A stretch of 64,000 bases of DNA, from positions 186,001-250,000 of the forward strand of contig JAMLGM010000001.1 in NCBI GenBank assembly GCA_023957975.1, given 5' to 3'. This DNA comes from Microthrixaceae bacterium (lineage in GTDB: Bacteria; Actinomycetota; Acidimicrobiia; Acidimicrobiales; Microtrichaceae). Shown one piece after another: positions 35,714-44,007 of the stretch. The notes under the pieces were generated by a model. It had not been told where the DNA came from, searched no databases, and was given only the letters and a program-made list of their open reading frames with translations. Position 1 is the stretch's first letter, and the number at the start of each line of letters is the position of its first letter. The position numbers and the translations under genes were made by a program.

Positions 35714-35818
35714 GCGCAGTGCGTCGCTGTTCGGACTCGCGTAGGGGGCGGACGAGAGATTGCAAAGCACGTTCTTGATTTCTCGGTATGCTGCTCGAAC
35801 GCGATTCGGGGGTGAGAT

Positions 35819-37075
35819 ATGGGAACCGAGGTAGTTCCAACGGTGCCAGGCGCACACTTCATCGATCCGGCGATGTGGGCCGACATGGAGGCCTGGCACG
35901 AACAGGTCGGGCAATGGCGGCGTAACCACGGAGCCGTCTGGGTCGAACCGGATGGGTATCAGCCATTTCTCGCACTGCTGGGCCACGACGACGTCTTCAA
36001 CGTGTCGCGCGACAGCGTGAGTTGGAACAACACCTCTCGTTCGGTGCTCGGACCGATCGAGCAATACGTGCAGATGGAGGCATCGGGGATGCCGGCGCCG
36101 GCGTCGCTCGTACACCTGGACGGAACGAAGCACCGCGACCATCGACAGGTCGCGAACGACTGGTTCAAGCCCGCATCGGTGGGCAAGCGCCAACCTCGAA
36201 TCAGTGAACTGGCCGAACGCTACGTGCAGCGGATGGCCGACCTCGGGGGAGAGTGCGACTTCGCGAGGGATATCGCACAGCCCTACACCCTTCGGGTGAT
36301 CATGGACATCTACGGGGTTCCCGAAGAGGACGAGCCCATGATGATGGACCTGACTCAGGGTGTGTTCGGTGCGGCCGACCCGGAGTTCCTCGGTGATGCC
36401 GACGACCCTCAGGCTCGGGTGTTGGGTTCGATCATGAACTTCATCCAGTACTTCAACGAGATGACGACCGATCGCCAGGCCTGCCCACGCGACGATCTTG
36501 CCTCGGTGATCGCGAACGGTCAGATCGACGGATGTCCACTCGGCGATGTCGAACGCCTCTGGTACTACATCATCGTTGCGACCGCTGGTCACGACACCAC
36601 CTCGTTTGCGCTTGCTGGAGGGCTTGAGGCGCTGCTGGCGAACCCCGAGCAACTCGCTGCCCTTCAAGCGAATCACGAGCTGATCCCGAATACGGCGGAG
36701 GAGTTCATTCGTTGGACGACCCCGGTGCGGCATTTCATGAGATTCGCGACCGTGCCGATGACCGTCGCCAGCGTCGAGATTCCCGTCGGCGGGTCGGTGT
36801 TGTTGAGCTATCCCTCGGCCAACAGGGATGAGACGGTGTTCGTCGACCCCGACAGGTTCATCGTCGATCGCCCGGATGCGGACAAGTTGATGTCATTCGG
36901 GGTGGGTAGCCATTTCTGCCTGGGCTCGCAGTTTGCTCGGCGGGAGCTTCGATCCTTCCTTGCAGCGTTGCTGCCTCGGCTTAAATCGATCGAACCTGCT
37001 GGCGATGCATCGTGGGCACAGTCGCATTTCGTGTCGGGTGTGAAGCATCTACCGATCCGCTACACGTTCGCGTAG
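35819..37075 (+). CDS. cytochrome P450
   Basis: A 418-residue P450 with the I-helix oxygen motif ATAGHDTTS, the K-helix ExxR as EEFIRW, and the heme-ligand loop FGVGSHFCLGSQFARRELR. The catalytic Cys is within GSHFCLG. The general pattern resembles the CYP125/CYP142 group of actinobacterial sterol or lipid hydroxylases, but family assignment needs a comparison. It has its own promoter region after the PemK-like gene. No ferredoxin gene is adjacent. It converges with corA. Confidence 0.93.
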   Translation: MGTEVVPTVPGAHFIDPAMWADMEAWHEQVGQWRRNHGAVWVEPDGYQPFLALLGHDDVFNVSRDSVSWNNTSRSVLGPIEQYVQMEASGMPAPASLVHLDGTKHRDHRQVANDWFKPASVGKRQPRISELAERYVQRMADLGGECDFARDIAQPYTLRVIMDIYGVPEEDEPMMMDLTQGVFGAADPEFLGDADDPQARVLGSIMNFIQYFNEMTTDRQACPRDDLASVIANGQIDGCPLGDVERLWYYIIVATAGHDTTSFALAGGLEALLANPEQLAALQANHELIPNTAEEFIRWTTPVRHFMRFATVPMTVASVEIPVGGSVLLSYPSANRDETVFVDPDRFIVDRPDADKLMSFGVGSHFCLGSQFARRELRSFLAALLPRLKSIEPAGDASWAQSHFVSGVKHLPIRYTFA

Positions 37076-37106
37076 TCATCGCGGTGCGGTCCCGGATTTG
37101 ATTCGG

Positions 37107-38096
37107 CTATAGCCAGTCCCTGAGTCGGAACCAGGTGACGAGGCCGGCGGTGGAGGCAACGATGAGACCGCCGGCGAGATAGACGCCCTGGTCTCGACCC
37201 GACCCGGGAAAAGGAACGTTCATTCCGAACCATCCGGTGATGAACGCGGGGACGGCGAAGATCGCCGCCCAGCTTCCGACCTTCTTCACGATCTGATTCT
37301 GGCGAAAATCGCGCAGGCTGAGGTCGGTCTCGACGATCGTGGCGACGAGTCCACGGAGCGAATCGGTGGAGTCGGCGATGCGCAGGGTGTGGTCGTAGAC
37401 GTCCTGAAAGTAGGGGTACAGATCGTCGCTGACGAACTTGTGGTCACGGCGCATGAGCGAGGTCATGACCTCGCGCGTCGGAGCGACGATTCGATGGAAA
37501 TGCACCAGAGCGCGGCGCATGTCGAACCAGGTTCGCTGCTTGAGCGGCGTGAGCGGCTGGTCATCGAAAAGGGTCTCACTCACCTCGTCGTAATAGTCGT
37601 CGAAGACCTCGATGACATCGAAGTACCCGTCGACCACGTCGTCGAGCAGTGCGTAGACGAGCGCCGAAACACCGAATCGGGTGAGCTCCTCGACTCGGTC
37701 CCACCGAGCGTGAAGTCGGTCGAGCCCGAACCCATCCCCCTCTCGAACGGTGAGGATCCAGCGGTCACCTACGAACGCGTCGATCTCGGCTGCGCGTAGT
37801 GCGATGGCGTCACGGTCGATGTCGACCGCATGACAGGACAGGAACAGGTGTGATTCGTAGTAGTCGACCTTGGGACGCTGGTGTTCATCGACGGCGTCCT
37901 CGATGGCAAGTTCGTGCAGCCCGAGTTCGTCGCTGAGTTGAGCGAACGAGGCTTCGGTTGGGGCCTCAAGATCGACCCAGACAATGGTGTCGGGGTCTTC
38001 GAGGTAGTCCGAGACGGCTTCGATGTCGAAGCCACGGGCGACCACCTTGCCGTTTCGCCAGGCGCGGGTGGATTCCGAGGTCGCTGGTTGTGTCAC
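37107..38096 (-). CDS. corA: CorA family divalent metal transporter
   Basis: A Mg2+/Co2+ channel-type transporter. The cytoplasmic funnel ends in ALVHFHRIVAPTREVMTSLMRRD, then two C-terminal membrane segments with the GMN selectivity motif in ITGWFGMNVPFPG, ending WFRLRDWL. The N-terminus is uncertain: I use the GTG at 38096 (329 residues); the frame stays open to an ATG at 38312, which would overlap the upstream gene, and a GTG at 38045 is also possible. None has a strong Shine-Dalgarno site. Confidence 0.85.
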   Translation of the reverse strand: MTQPATSESTRAWRNGKVVARGFDIEAVSDYLEDPDTIVWVDLEAPTEASFAQLSDELGLHELAIEDAVDEHQRPKVDYYESHLFLSCHAVDIDRDAIALRAAEIDAFVGDRWILTVREGDGFGLDRLHARWDRVEELTRFGVSALVYALLDDVVDGYFDVIEVFDDYYDEVSETLFDDQPLTPLKQRTWFDMRRALVHFHRIVAPTREVMTSLMRRDHKFVSDDLYPYFQDVYDHTLRIADSTDSLRGLVATIVETDLSLRDFRQNQIVKKVGSWAAIFAVPAFITGWFGMNVPFPGSGRDQGVYLAGGLIVASTAGLVTWFRLRDWL

Positions 38097-38244
38097 GGGT
38101 GTCGATGCTACGGGCAGCGGTGCTGCCAGCGACGTGTTGGCGGGGACGCGAGGCGTCTCGCGGCATCCGGTTTTGATGGACTCGCTCAGGACGACCCTGG
38201 CGGTGCGATCGAATCGACGATCCCCGATGCACCTATCGAGTGCT

Positions 38245-39051
38245 CTACCGCCCCGATTTCCGGTTTCGCTCCCATTCATTGAGAACATTGGTGTTCCACT
38301 TCCATCGGACATCGTCGCTCATGAAGGGACTCTGAGGCTGGGGCGGCTGCCCGGCTGCCGTTGCTTGCGCAAGCATCGCTTGTGAGGCTGCGCGCCGTTG
38401 TTCTTGAACAAGGCGTTCCGTCGCCGCTGCCTGGCGGGCCTGCTGTGCGACGAGTTGGCGTTGTATCGCGAGGGTTTCTTGATGACGTTCCCACTCGATC
38501 ATCTCGTTGTAGGTGTCGCGATCGGTGGCGCGCAGGTCGGCTCGCCACGTCTGATAACGCTGTTTGCTCTCGGCCTTCAAGCGGTTGAACAGGCCCGGAA
38601 CCTCCGACTCTGGGCCGGTCGCGATTCGCCACCAAGTCTCGTCCATCAACGGAACGTCGGACCACCATGGAGTGTCGGGCATCCTGAATTCTGGGCTTCC
38701 GGCCGCGCCCCACCGAAGCCTGAACGACTTCCAATACGGATGGTCTTCGCGAATTTCAGACAGCCGGGTTCCGAAAGCGATCCGGTGGTTGCGGGCGTCT
38801 GCCGCGTACTCGTCGCGTTGAGCACGTCGCTGTGCTTCCAGCGCTTGTTGGTATCGCACCAAGCTTATGTATCCCGCTACCAATAGCCCGAAGAAGATCC
38901 AGGCTGCGCCGATTCCCTGGGTGAGTCGTAGCAAGTCGTGAGTGTCGGAGCCACTGACGATCTGCGGTTGAAACCACAAGATGAACTGGGGAACGATGAT
39001 CAACGACACGGGGATCGCCGACATCACCACTCGACGATTCAGAAGGCTCAT
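38245..39051 (-). CDS. hypothetical two-pass membrane protein with Gln/Ala-rich C-terminus
   Basis: A 268-residue protein. Two membrane segments lie at residues 7-27 (VVMSAIPVSLIIVPQFILWF) and about 42-62 (GIGAAWIFFGLLVAGYISLV), followed by a soluble helical region with DTPWWSDVPLMDETWWRIA and a long Gln/Ala-rich coiled stretch (RQLVAQQARQAAATERLVQEQRR). The ATG at 39051 is supported by GGAAGGAG 6 nt upstream. I do not recognise the family. The end overlaps the possible longer start of corA. Confidence 0.7.
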   Translation of the reverse strand: MSLLNRRVVMSAIPVSLIIVPQFILWFQPQIVSGSDTHDLLRLTQGIGAAWIFFGLLVAGYISLVRYQQALEAQRRAQRDEYAADARNHRIAFGTRLSEIREDHPYWKSFRLRWGAAGSPEFRMPDTPWWSDVPLMDETWWRIATGPESEVPGLFNRLKAESKQRYQTWRADLRATDRDTYNEMIEWERHQETLAIQRQLVAQQARQAAATERLVQEQRRAASQAMLAQATAAGQPPQPQSPFMSDDVRWKWNTNVLNEWERNRKSGR

Positions 39052-39304
39052 GGGTTGCTCCTTCCACATACTCCGGGGGTGCGCCGCGGATGTCTCGTTC
39101 ACCTCGATGCCCACGACAGTGAACACTTGACCACCGACAATCAAGCGGCCATACGAACCATCGGTGGGCAAGATGCCGAAACGACTACGTCGCCGTGGGT
39201 CGAACGACTGAACCGGGGCTTCGGGCACCAGTTCGGCGTTGAGTAGTTCAATACGTTGGGTAAACGCCCGACAGGAATGAGGGCTCTCCTGACTCAGGTG
39301 CGGG

Positions 39305-39634
39305 TCATGCGCCGGGTACGTGTGTTCGTTCGTGTGGGAGTTGGAGGTTGATGGGGCCGGCTCCCAGCATGACGAGCGCGAGGGCAGCGTCTGGGGAGTG
39401 GAAGCCGTAGGCGCGGCGGATGATCAGGCGGACTTTCGTGTTGAGCCCTTCGACGCGGCCGTTGCTGATCCAGTGCTCGACAGCGTTCAAGATGAGGTCG
39501 CGGCGGAAGTGGATCGTCTTCGCGGCCTTCACGAGGGGACATGCCAGACGGCGGCGGCGCAGCGCCACGGTCACCGTGACCATCGTCGCCAAGAATTCGA
39601 CGGCGGTGACGTTCACCCCGTCGAGGCGCAACAA
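39305..39634 (-). pseudogene. ISL3-family transposase C-terminal remnant
   Basis: The last ~70 residues (LVKAAKTIHFRRDLILNAVE ... NGRVEGLNTKVRLIIRRAYGF ... MLGAGPINLQLPHE) match the conserved C-terminus of ISL3-type transposases of Actinobacteria. The DDE catalytic core and N-terminal zinc finger are missing, so this is a decayed fragment. A GGCTCT at 39282-39287 resembles ISL3 terminal repeats and may mark the element end. It lies 70 bp from tRNA-Arg. Confidence 0.78.
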
Positions 39635-39653
39635 GCGCCTCCCGGACGCGCAA

Positions 39654-39683
39654 GAGGCGGCTCCCGATCACGAGAACCGCCTC
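39654..39683 (-). terminator. hairpin terminator after tRNA-Arg
   Basis: GAGGCGG (39654-39660) pairs with CCGCCTC (39677-39683), with an inner CTC/GAG pair and an AA bulge. It lies about 20 bp beyond the tRNA-Arg gene on the minus strand. Only a short TTG follows, so termination strength is uncertain. Confidence 0.4.
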
Positions 39684-39704
39684 GTACAGGCCTTTTCCAC
39701 CTAG

Positions 39705-39778
39705 TGCGCTCGGAGGGACTCGAACCCCCAACCTTCTGATCCGTAGTCAGATGCTCTATCCAATTGAGCTACGAGCGC
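39705..39778 (-). tRNA. tRNA-Arg (ACG)
   Basis: A 74-nt cloverleaf on the minus strand: acceptor GCGCTCG pairs with CGAGCGC, discriminator A, anticodon stem TCTGA/TCAGA with loop CTACGGA giving ACG (read as inosine-CG after modification), T-loop GGTTCGAGTCC. CCA is not encoded. Confidence 0.96.
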
Positions 39779-39841
39779 ATAGCGCAGCCAGAGACTGTAC
39801 TCGTCGAGATGAGTGACAGCCAACCGGATGCGCGAGTGGGA

Positions 39842-40255
39842 TCAGATCCGCTTGCCGCACACCGGCCAGGGGCTACGGCCACGCGAGGCGTGCAAGGCGC
39901 GAGCCATGGCATCTTGCACGTGTGAGGGTGCCTTGGAGGGCTTCACCCCGACGTACTCGGGAAGCACCGACTTCGCCACACCATTCCACGTGGTCTGGTT
40001 GAACTGATACAGCCCGTGGTACTTGCCGCTCTTCGACACTGCGGCCGGGTTGCCCCCCGATTCGCATGATGCGAGCCGAGCGAGTTGAGCGTCCGACAGC
40101 GAGCTCATACTTCGAGTACTTGCGATCGCTGCTTCTTGTCTGGCGACGTGAGCGACGAAAGCTGATTGTTCCTCTGGTGTGCAGGCGGTCGTGAGGGCGG
40201 TGACCGCCAGAACACCACACGCAGCAGCGCGTGCAACAGTCTTCTTGATCGTCAT
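39842..40255 (-). CDS. Rpf-like transglycosylase lipoprotein
   Basis: A 137-residue resuscitation-promoting-factor-like protein. The N-terminus is a lipoprotein-type signal (TIKKTVARAAACGVLAVTAL, then TTAC with lipidation Cys24; Thr at -3 is unusual). The C-terminal transglycosylase domain has the catalytic Glu64 in CESGGN and GLYQFNQTTWNGVA. Such enzymes cut peptidoglycan and help regrowth. The ATG at 40255 has AAGGAG 7 nt upstream. The long 5' region carries a three-way-junction element. Confidence 0.88.
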   Translation of the reverse strand: MTIKKTVARAAACGVLAVTALTTACTPEEQSAFVAHVARQEAAIASTRSMSSLSDAQLARLASCESGGNPAAVSKSGKYHGLYQFNQTTWNGVAKSVLPEYVGVKPSKAPSHVQDAMARALHASRGRSPWPVCGKRI

Positions 40256-40392
40256 GGGTAGCTCCTTCGCAGCGGCGGGGGGTGGTGCCGGATCGTGAGA
40301 GCGGACTTCCCGCCGAACATGTGCCGTCCCGACAAGAGGTGATCTCCGGGAGATGGCAGCACGTGGGCAGGGCCCTGCTGATGTCGTAGTTA

Positions 40393-40451
40393 CGAAGGAC
40401 ATGATGACGAAGTTGTCATGGAATTGCAACACCTTCGTGGTGTGTCCTTCG
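40393..40451 (-). ncRNA. three-way-junction RNA element in the Rpf leader
   Basis: On the minus strand an outer 9-bp stem CGAAGGACA (40451-40443) / TGTCCTTCG (40401-40393) encloses two hairpins: ACACC-ACGAA-GGTGT (40443-40429) and ATGAC-AACTTC-GTCAT (40419-40404). The element ends 137 nt upstream of the Rpf start codon. Perfect nested complementarity suggests a structured 5' UTR element; the DNA strand orientation is inferred from the downstream gene. Confidence 0.45.
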
Positions 40452-40471
40452 ACACAGGGTCACAAACCGGA

Positions 40472-40489
40472 GTGGGCCGATCGGCCCAC
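40472..40489. repeat. 18-bp perfect palindrome
   Basis: GTGGGCCGATCGGCCCAC is a perfect 18-bp palindrome with no loop, about 220 bp upstream of the Rpf gene. It could be a regulator binding site or part of the leader fold. Confidence 0.5.
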
Positions 40490-40630
40490 AATCTGGCGTC
40501 CCGGATGATCGATGAACACCGAAATTTGGGCAATCGACGCAAAATGTTGCCATTCGAACGATGGTTCAACAATCGGCATCATTAGTGTCGATGTAATGGA
40601 ACCGTCACGAGGACCCTCGGTGGCGTCGGC

Positions 40631-40670
40631 CAAAAACGTTCGAAGGCCCAGCCGGTTGGCTGGACCTTCG
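40631..40670 (-). terminator. Rho-independent terminator of the tRNA-Ser pair
   Basis: CGAAGGCCCAGCC (40641-40653) and GGCTGGACCTTCG (40658-40670) form a 13-position stem with one mismatch and a 4-nt loop. On the minus strand it is followed by AACGTTTTTG. It lies 8 bp after tRNA-Ser(GCT), a standard terminator with stem and T-run. Confidence 0.88.
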
Positions 40671-40678
40671 CGACACGG

Positions 40679-40769
40679 CGGAGAGGGTGGGATTTGAACC
40701 CACGGACCACCTCGCGGCAGTCACCTCCTTAGCAGGGAGGCCCGTTCGACCGGACTCCGGCACCTCTCC
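40679..40769 (-). tRNA. tRNA-Ser (GCT)
   Basis: A 91-nt type II tRNA on the minus strand: acceptor GGAGAGG pairs with CCTCTCC, discriminator G, anticodon loop CTGCTAA giving GCT, a long variable arm, T-loop GGTTCAAATCC. CCA is not encoded. It forms a pair with tRNA-Ser(TGA), 54 bp upstream. Confidence 0.96.
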
Positions 40770-40823
40770 AGGCTCGAACAGTGTATACGTCGCCCCCCGC
40801 AAAGGAGACAACTCGCCCGCCAG

Positions 40824-40911
40824 TGGCGGAGGGAGGGGGATTCGAACCCCCGGAGGCTTGCACCTCAACGGTTTTCAAGACCGTCGCAATCGTCCGCTCT
40901 GCCATCCCTCC
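40824..40911 (-). tRNA. tRNA-Ser (TGA)
   Basis: Type II tRNA on the minus strand: acceptor GGAGGGA pairs with TCCCTCC, discriminator G, then an encoded CCA (40824-40826). The anticodon loop CTTGAAA gives TGA. A long variable arm and T-loop GGTTCGAATCC are present. Probably co-transcribed with tRNA-Ser(GCT). Confidence 0.96.
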
Positions 40912-40971
40912 GGACGGCGCAGACTCTAGTGGGTACGCCCCCGACGTCACATCCGCTGGTCGACCAAACGG

Positions 40972-41931
40972 TCACTCGTCCAACTGTTCTCGAAGCGAGC
41001 GGATCCATGCCTTGGCCTCGTCGAGGTGCGCCTCGGCGGCTTCGCGTTCGGCATCGTCGAGGGCAACTCCCGCGGGATACGAACCCAGGAACTTGACGTC
41101 GTGTTTCATCTTGAGCGACCGGAGCGCGTCTGCGACGAGCGGGTCGGCGAGGTGGCCCACGATGTCGATGAGAAAGCAGTAGTCGCCGAGCGACTTCTTG
41201 GTGGGCCGCGATAACAGCAACGACAGGTTGATCTGTCGGGCGGCGAATTCCTGCAGGATGCTCAAGAGCGAACCGGGAACGTCAGCGCGTTGGAACACGA
41301 CGATCGAGGTCTTGTCGTTGGCAGAGGGCGCGGGGATTCCCCGGCGAGCGACCAAGGCGAATCTCGTGGCGTTCTCGGGGTGATCCGCGATATCTCGAGC
41401 GATGATGTCGAGTCCGTGCAGTTCGGCTGCACGGGCATTGGCGATCGCGGCGATGGTCGCATCGTTGCCCGTTGCCACAATCTCGCTCGCGCCCGCCGTC
41501 GACGTGGCCGGAACCAACTCGACATTCGGCAGGTTGGCCCGCAGCCATTCTCGACATTGCGCGTAGGCGTGGGGAAACGACGAAACGCGCGTGATCTTGT
41601 CGAGCACCGCACCGGGTTTGACCTGCAGCGTCATCTCGATCGGAAGCACGACCTCGCGTTGGATGAGCAGGTCGACGTCGAACGTCAAGGTGTCGGCGGT
41701 GATGTTGACCTGACCTTCAATGGCGTTCTCCAACGCGACGAAGCCGTAGTCCAGTTCGCCGTTCTCGACCGAAAACAGCAACTCCGAGAAGTTGTCGAAT
41801 TCGATGCGGGTCGCGGCGGCAAGGTCGGGCTGTCCGAGCAGCGCCTGTTCGGTGAAGGTGCCGATCGGGCCGAGGAACCCGACCGAGGCGCTGGGCGACA
41901 CGGTGCCGGTGCGAGGCTGGTGAGAACTCAT
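40972..41931 (-). CDS. pheA: prephenate dehydratase
   Basis: Converts prephenate to phenylpyruvate in phenylalanine synthesis. The 319-residue protein has the catalytic domain start VGFLGPIGTFTEQALL, the substrate-binding region NAIEGQVNITADTL, the TRFALVARR motif with the essential Thr-Arg-Phe, and a C-terminal ACT domain (TSIVVFQRADVPGSLLSILQEFAARQINLSLLLSRP) for Phe feedback. The chosen ATG at 41931 has TAGCCT (41940-41945) 8 nt upstream; an ATG at 41991 is possible but lacks a site. Divergent from the aminotransferase. Confidence 0.94.
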   Translation of the reverse strand: MSSHQPRTGTVSPSASVGFLGPIGTFTEQALLGQPDLAAATRIEFDNFSELLFSVENGELDYGFVALENAIEGQVNITADTLTFDVDLLIQREVVLPIEMTLQVKPGAVLDKITRVSSFPHAYAQCREWLRANLPNVELVPATSTAGASEIVATGNDATIAAIANARAAELHGLDIIARDIADHPENATRFALVARRGIPAPSANDKTSIVVFQRADVPGSLLSILQEFAARQINLSLLLSRPTKKSLGDYCFLIDIVGHLADPLVADALRSLKMKHDVKFLGSYPAGVALDDAEREAAEAHLDEAKAWIRSLREQLDE

Positions 41932-42040
41932 CGGTGCCGAGGCTATCGGGAGCCCATCACGCTCGGCGCGTGCGCCAAACTGCTGTGACATGCGCGCCGT
42001 CCAGCGCGGCACGCAACGACTCGAATCAAGGAGGTGCGCC

Positions 42041-43291
42041 GTGTCGCATCTGTCACCGGTGTGGACCAACCTGACGGACCTCGATGTGGTCTCGGGCGAG
42101 GGGTGTTGGATCACCTCGGCCTCCGGAGAGCGGTACCTCGACTTCACGGCGGGCATCGCGGTGACATCGACCGGGCATTGCCACCCGACCGTGGTCGAGG
42201 CGATCCGAACCCAGGCCGGTCGCTTCATCCACGCGCAGGTGAACTGCTATCGCCATGATCTACTCGAACCGCTTGCCGCTCGCCTCGCCGATCTCACCCC
42301 GGCGGGCATCGACACGTTCTTCTTTTCCAACTCAGGCGCCGAAGCCGTGGAGGCAGCGGTGAAGCTGGCGAAGCACGCGACGGGTAAATCGAACATCATC
42401 GTCATGGATGCTTCCTTTCACGGGCGCACCCACCTGGCGATGGCGATGACGACCTCAAAGACCGCATATCGCCGCAACTACGCACCGCTGCCAGCGGGAA
42501 TCCACGTGACCCCCTTTCCACGCTCCGTCGGAGTCGGCACCCTCGACGAACGAATCGATGCGGCACTGGCGCAACTGCGACGGTTGCTCACCACACAAAC
42601 CGCACCGCAGGAGACCGCCGCGATCATCCTGGAACCCGTGCTCGGCGAAGGTGGCTATGAGCCGGCCCCGGCCCGCTATGTGCAGGGGGTCCGTGCGATC
42701 TGCGACGAACACGACCTGTTGCTCATCGCCGATGAGGTTCAGACCGGGTTCGGTCGCACCGGAACCATGTTCGCCATGGATCAAATCGGGGTCACCCCCG
42801 ACATCATCGTCATGGCGAAGGGGTTCGCCTCGGGCTTTCCGATCTCCGCCATCGGGTCGCCTCGGGCGCTGATGGATCGCTGGATCACCGGAACCCACGG
42901 CGGAACCTACGGCGGCAACCCACTCGGCTGTGCTGCCGCACTGGCGACGATCGAGGTTGTGACCACCGAAGGGTTCCTCGACAACGTCAACGCCCGCGGC
43001 GAACAGTTGCGCGCGGGGCTTCGTAGCCTGGCTGCGAAACACCCGAACCTGGTCGACGTCCGCGGGCCCGGGCTCATGGTGGCGGCCGAGTTCCGTACCG
43101 CGGAGGGCGAACCCGACGCCGCAACCGTCACCTCGGTCATCTCCCACGCGTTCAGCGAGCACCGGGTCCTGCTGATGAACGCGGGCACCGACGGTAACGT
43201 CATCCGGTTCATGTCGCCGTTGATCGTCTCAGCCGACGAGATCGACCTGGCACTCGCAGCGGTCGGTGCCGGTCTAGCCTCCGCATCATGA
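42041..43291 (+). CDS. class-III pyridoxal-phosphate aminotransferase
   Basis: A 416-residue fold-type I aminotransferase of the GabT/acetylornithine group. It has FFFSNSGAEAVEAAVKLAK, the phosphate/ring contacts ADEVQTGFGRTG, and the catalytic Lys in MAKGFASGFPISAIG. Residues do not decide between 4-aminobutyrate, acetylornithine or another amino donor. The GTG at 42041 is strongly supported by AAGGAGGTG 5-6 nt upstream; the frame is open to 41990 but that start lacks a site. Its stop overlaps the MBL-fold gene start. Confidence 0.88.
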   Translation: MSHLSPVWTNLTDLDVVSGEGCWITSASGERYLDFTAGIAVTSTGHCHPTVVEAIRTQAGRFIHAQVNCYRHDLLEPLAARLADLTPAGIDTFFFSNSGAEAVEAAVKLAKHATGKSNIIVMDASFHGRTHLAMAMTTSKTAYRRNYAPLPAGIHVTPFPRSVGVGTLDERIDAALAQLRRLLTTQTAPQETAAIILEPVLGEGGYEPAPARYVQGVRAICDEHDLLLIADEVQTGFGRTGTMFAMDQIGVTPDIIVMAKGFASGFPISAIGSPRALMDRWITGTHGGTYGGNPLGCAAALATIEVVTTEGFLDNVNARGEQLRAGLRSLAAKHPNLVDVRGPGLMVAAEFRTAEGEPDAATVTSVISHAFSEHRVLLMNAGTDGNVIRFMSPLIVSADEIDLALAAVGAGLASAS

Positions 43292-44007
43292 GCGGCGACC
43301 GTCTGTACTTTCGCCAACTCCTCGCCGGCCGCGACTTCGCCCAGACGGACGTCATCGCCGGGCAGATGGCGAACTTCTCGTATCTGATCGGCGACCGCGA
43401 GACAGGCGAGTGTCTCGTGGTCGACCCCGCCTATGACGTCGATGGTCTCATCGCTTCGGCGGCTGTGGACGACATGACGATCGCCGGTGCGCTGGTGACG
43501 CACTATCACGCCGACCATTGTGGCGGCTCGATGATGGGGTTCAACTTGGAGGGGATCGAGGCGCTGTTGAACCGGGTGCAGGTGCCGATTCATGTGCAGG
43601 AGACCGAGGTCGAATGGATCTCCAAGACCACCGGAGTCACCGCACCCGACCTGGTCGGTCACCCCACAGGGGCACATGTGATGATTGGCGAAGTGCGTGT
43701 CGATCTCATCCACACCCCTGGTCACACACCCGGATCGCAATGCTTCTTGGTTCACGATCACCTCGTTTCGGGCGACACGTTGTTTCTCGAAGGGTGCGGG
43801 CGAACGGATCTGCCGGGCGGTAATGCCGAAGACCTGTACTACAGCCTGACCCAGCGGCTTGCGAAGGTCCCCGACAGCGCCGTGTTGTATCCCGGCCATC
43901 GGTACTCGGCGATGCCGTCGGCGCCGATGGGGGAGACCCGAGCCCAGAACTTCGTCTTTCGGCCCCAGTCGGTCGAGCAGTGGATGATGATGTTCGGCAA
44001 TGGGTGA
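43288..44007 (+). CDS. MBL-fold metallo-hydrolase (glyoxalase II-like)
   Basis: A 239-residue metallo-beta-lactamase-fold protein with the metal motif THYHADHCGG (HxHxDH), HTPGHTPGSQCFL with the third His, and GDTLFLEGCGRTDLPGG and YPGHRYS completing the site. The pattern is that of glyoxalase II / persulfide-dioxygenase-like hydrolases. Substrate unknown. The start overlaps the aminotransferase stop and the stop overlaps the AI-2E gene by 8 bp, so three genes are coupled. Confidence 0.88.
   Translation: MSGDRLYFRQLLAGRDFAQTDVIAGQMANFSYLIGDRETGECLVVDPAYDVDGLIASAAVDDMTIAGALVTHYHADHCGGSMMGFNLEGIEALLNRVQVPIHVQETEVEWISKTTGVTAPDLVGHPTGAHVMIGEVRVDLIHTPGHTPGSQCFLVHDHLVSGDTLFLEGCGRTDLPGGNAEDLYYSLTQRLAKVPDSAVLYPGHRYSAMPSAPMGETRAQNFVFRPQSVEQWMMMFGNG

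Larger units (their letters stand above)
40256..40630. other. gene-free leader of the Rpf-like gene
   Basis: About 375 bp between the Rpf gene and the tRNA-Ser terminator without a supportable protein gene. It holds a 59-nt three-way-junction repeat set (40393-40451), an 18-bp palindrome (40472-40489) and shorter hairpins (for example ATCTCC-CGG-AGAT near 40342-40354). I looked for the ydaO (c-di-AMP) riboswitch known upstream of some actinobacterial rpf genes and do not see it. Confidence 0.55.

Noticed and set aside
39984..39993. TTCCACGTGG core resembling parS
   Set aside because: It lies inside the Rpf-like gene and the flanks (CA before, TC after) break the palindrome, unlike the two exact sites near parA.
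40256..40500. c-di-AMP (ydaO) riboswitch ahead of the Rpf-like gene
   Set aside because: The expected conserved GA-rich internal loops and GGGGTGAAT-like tail are not visible on the minus strand.
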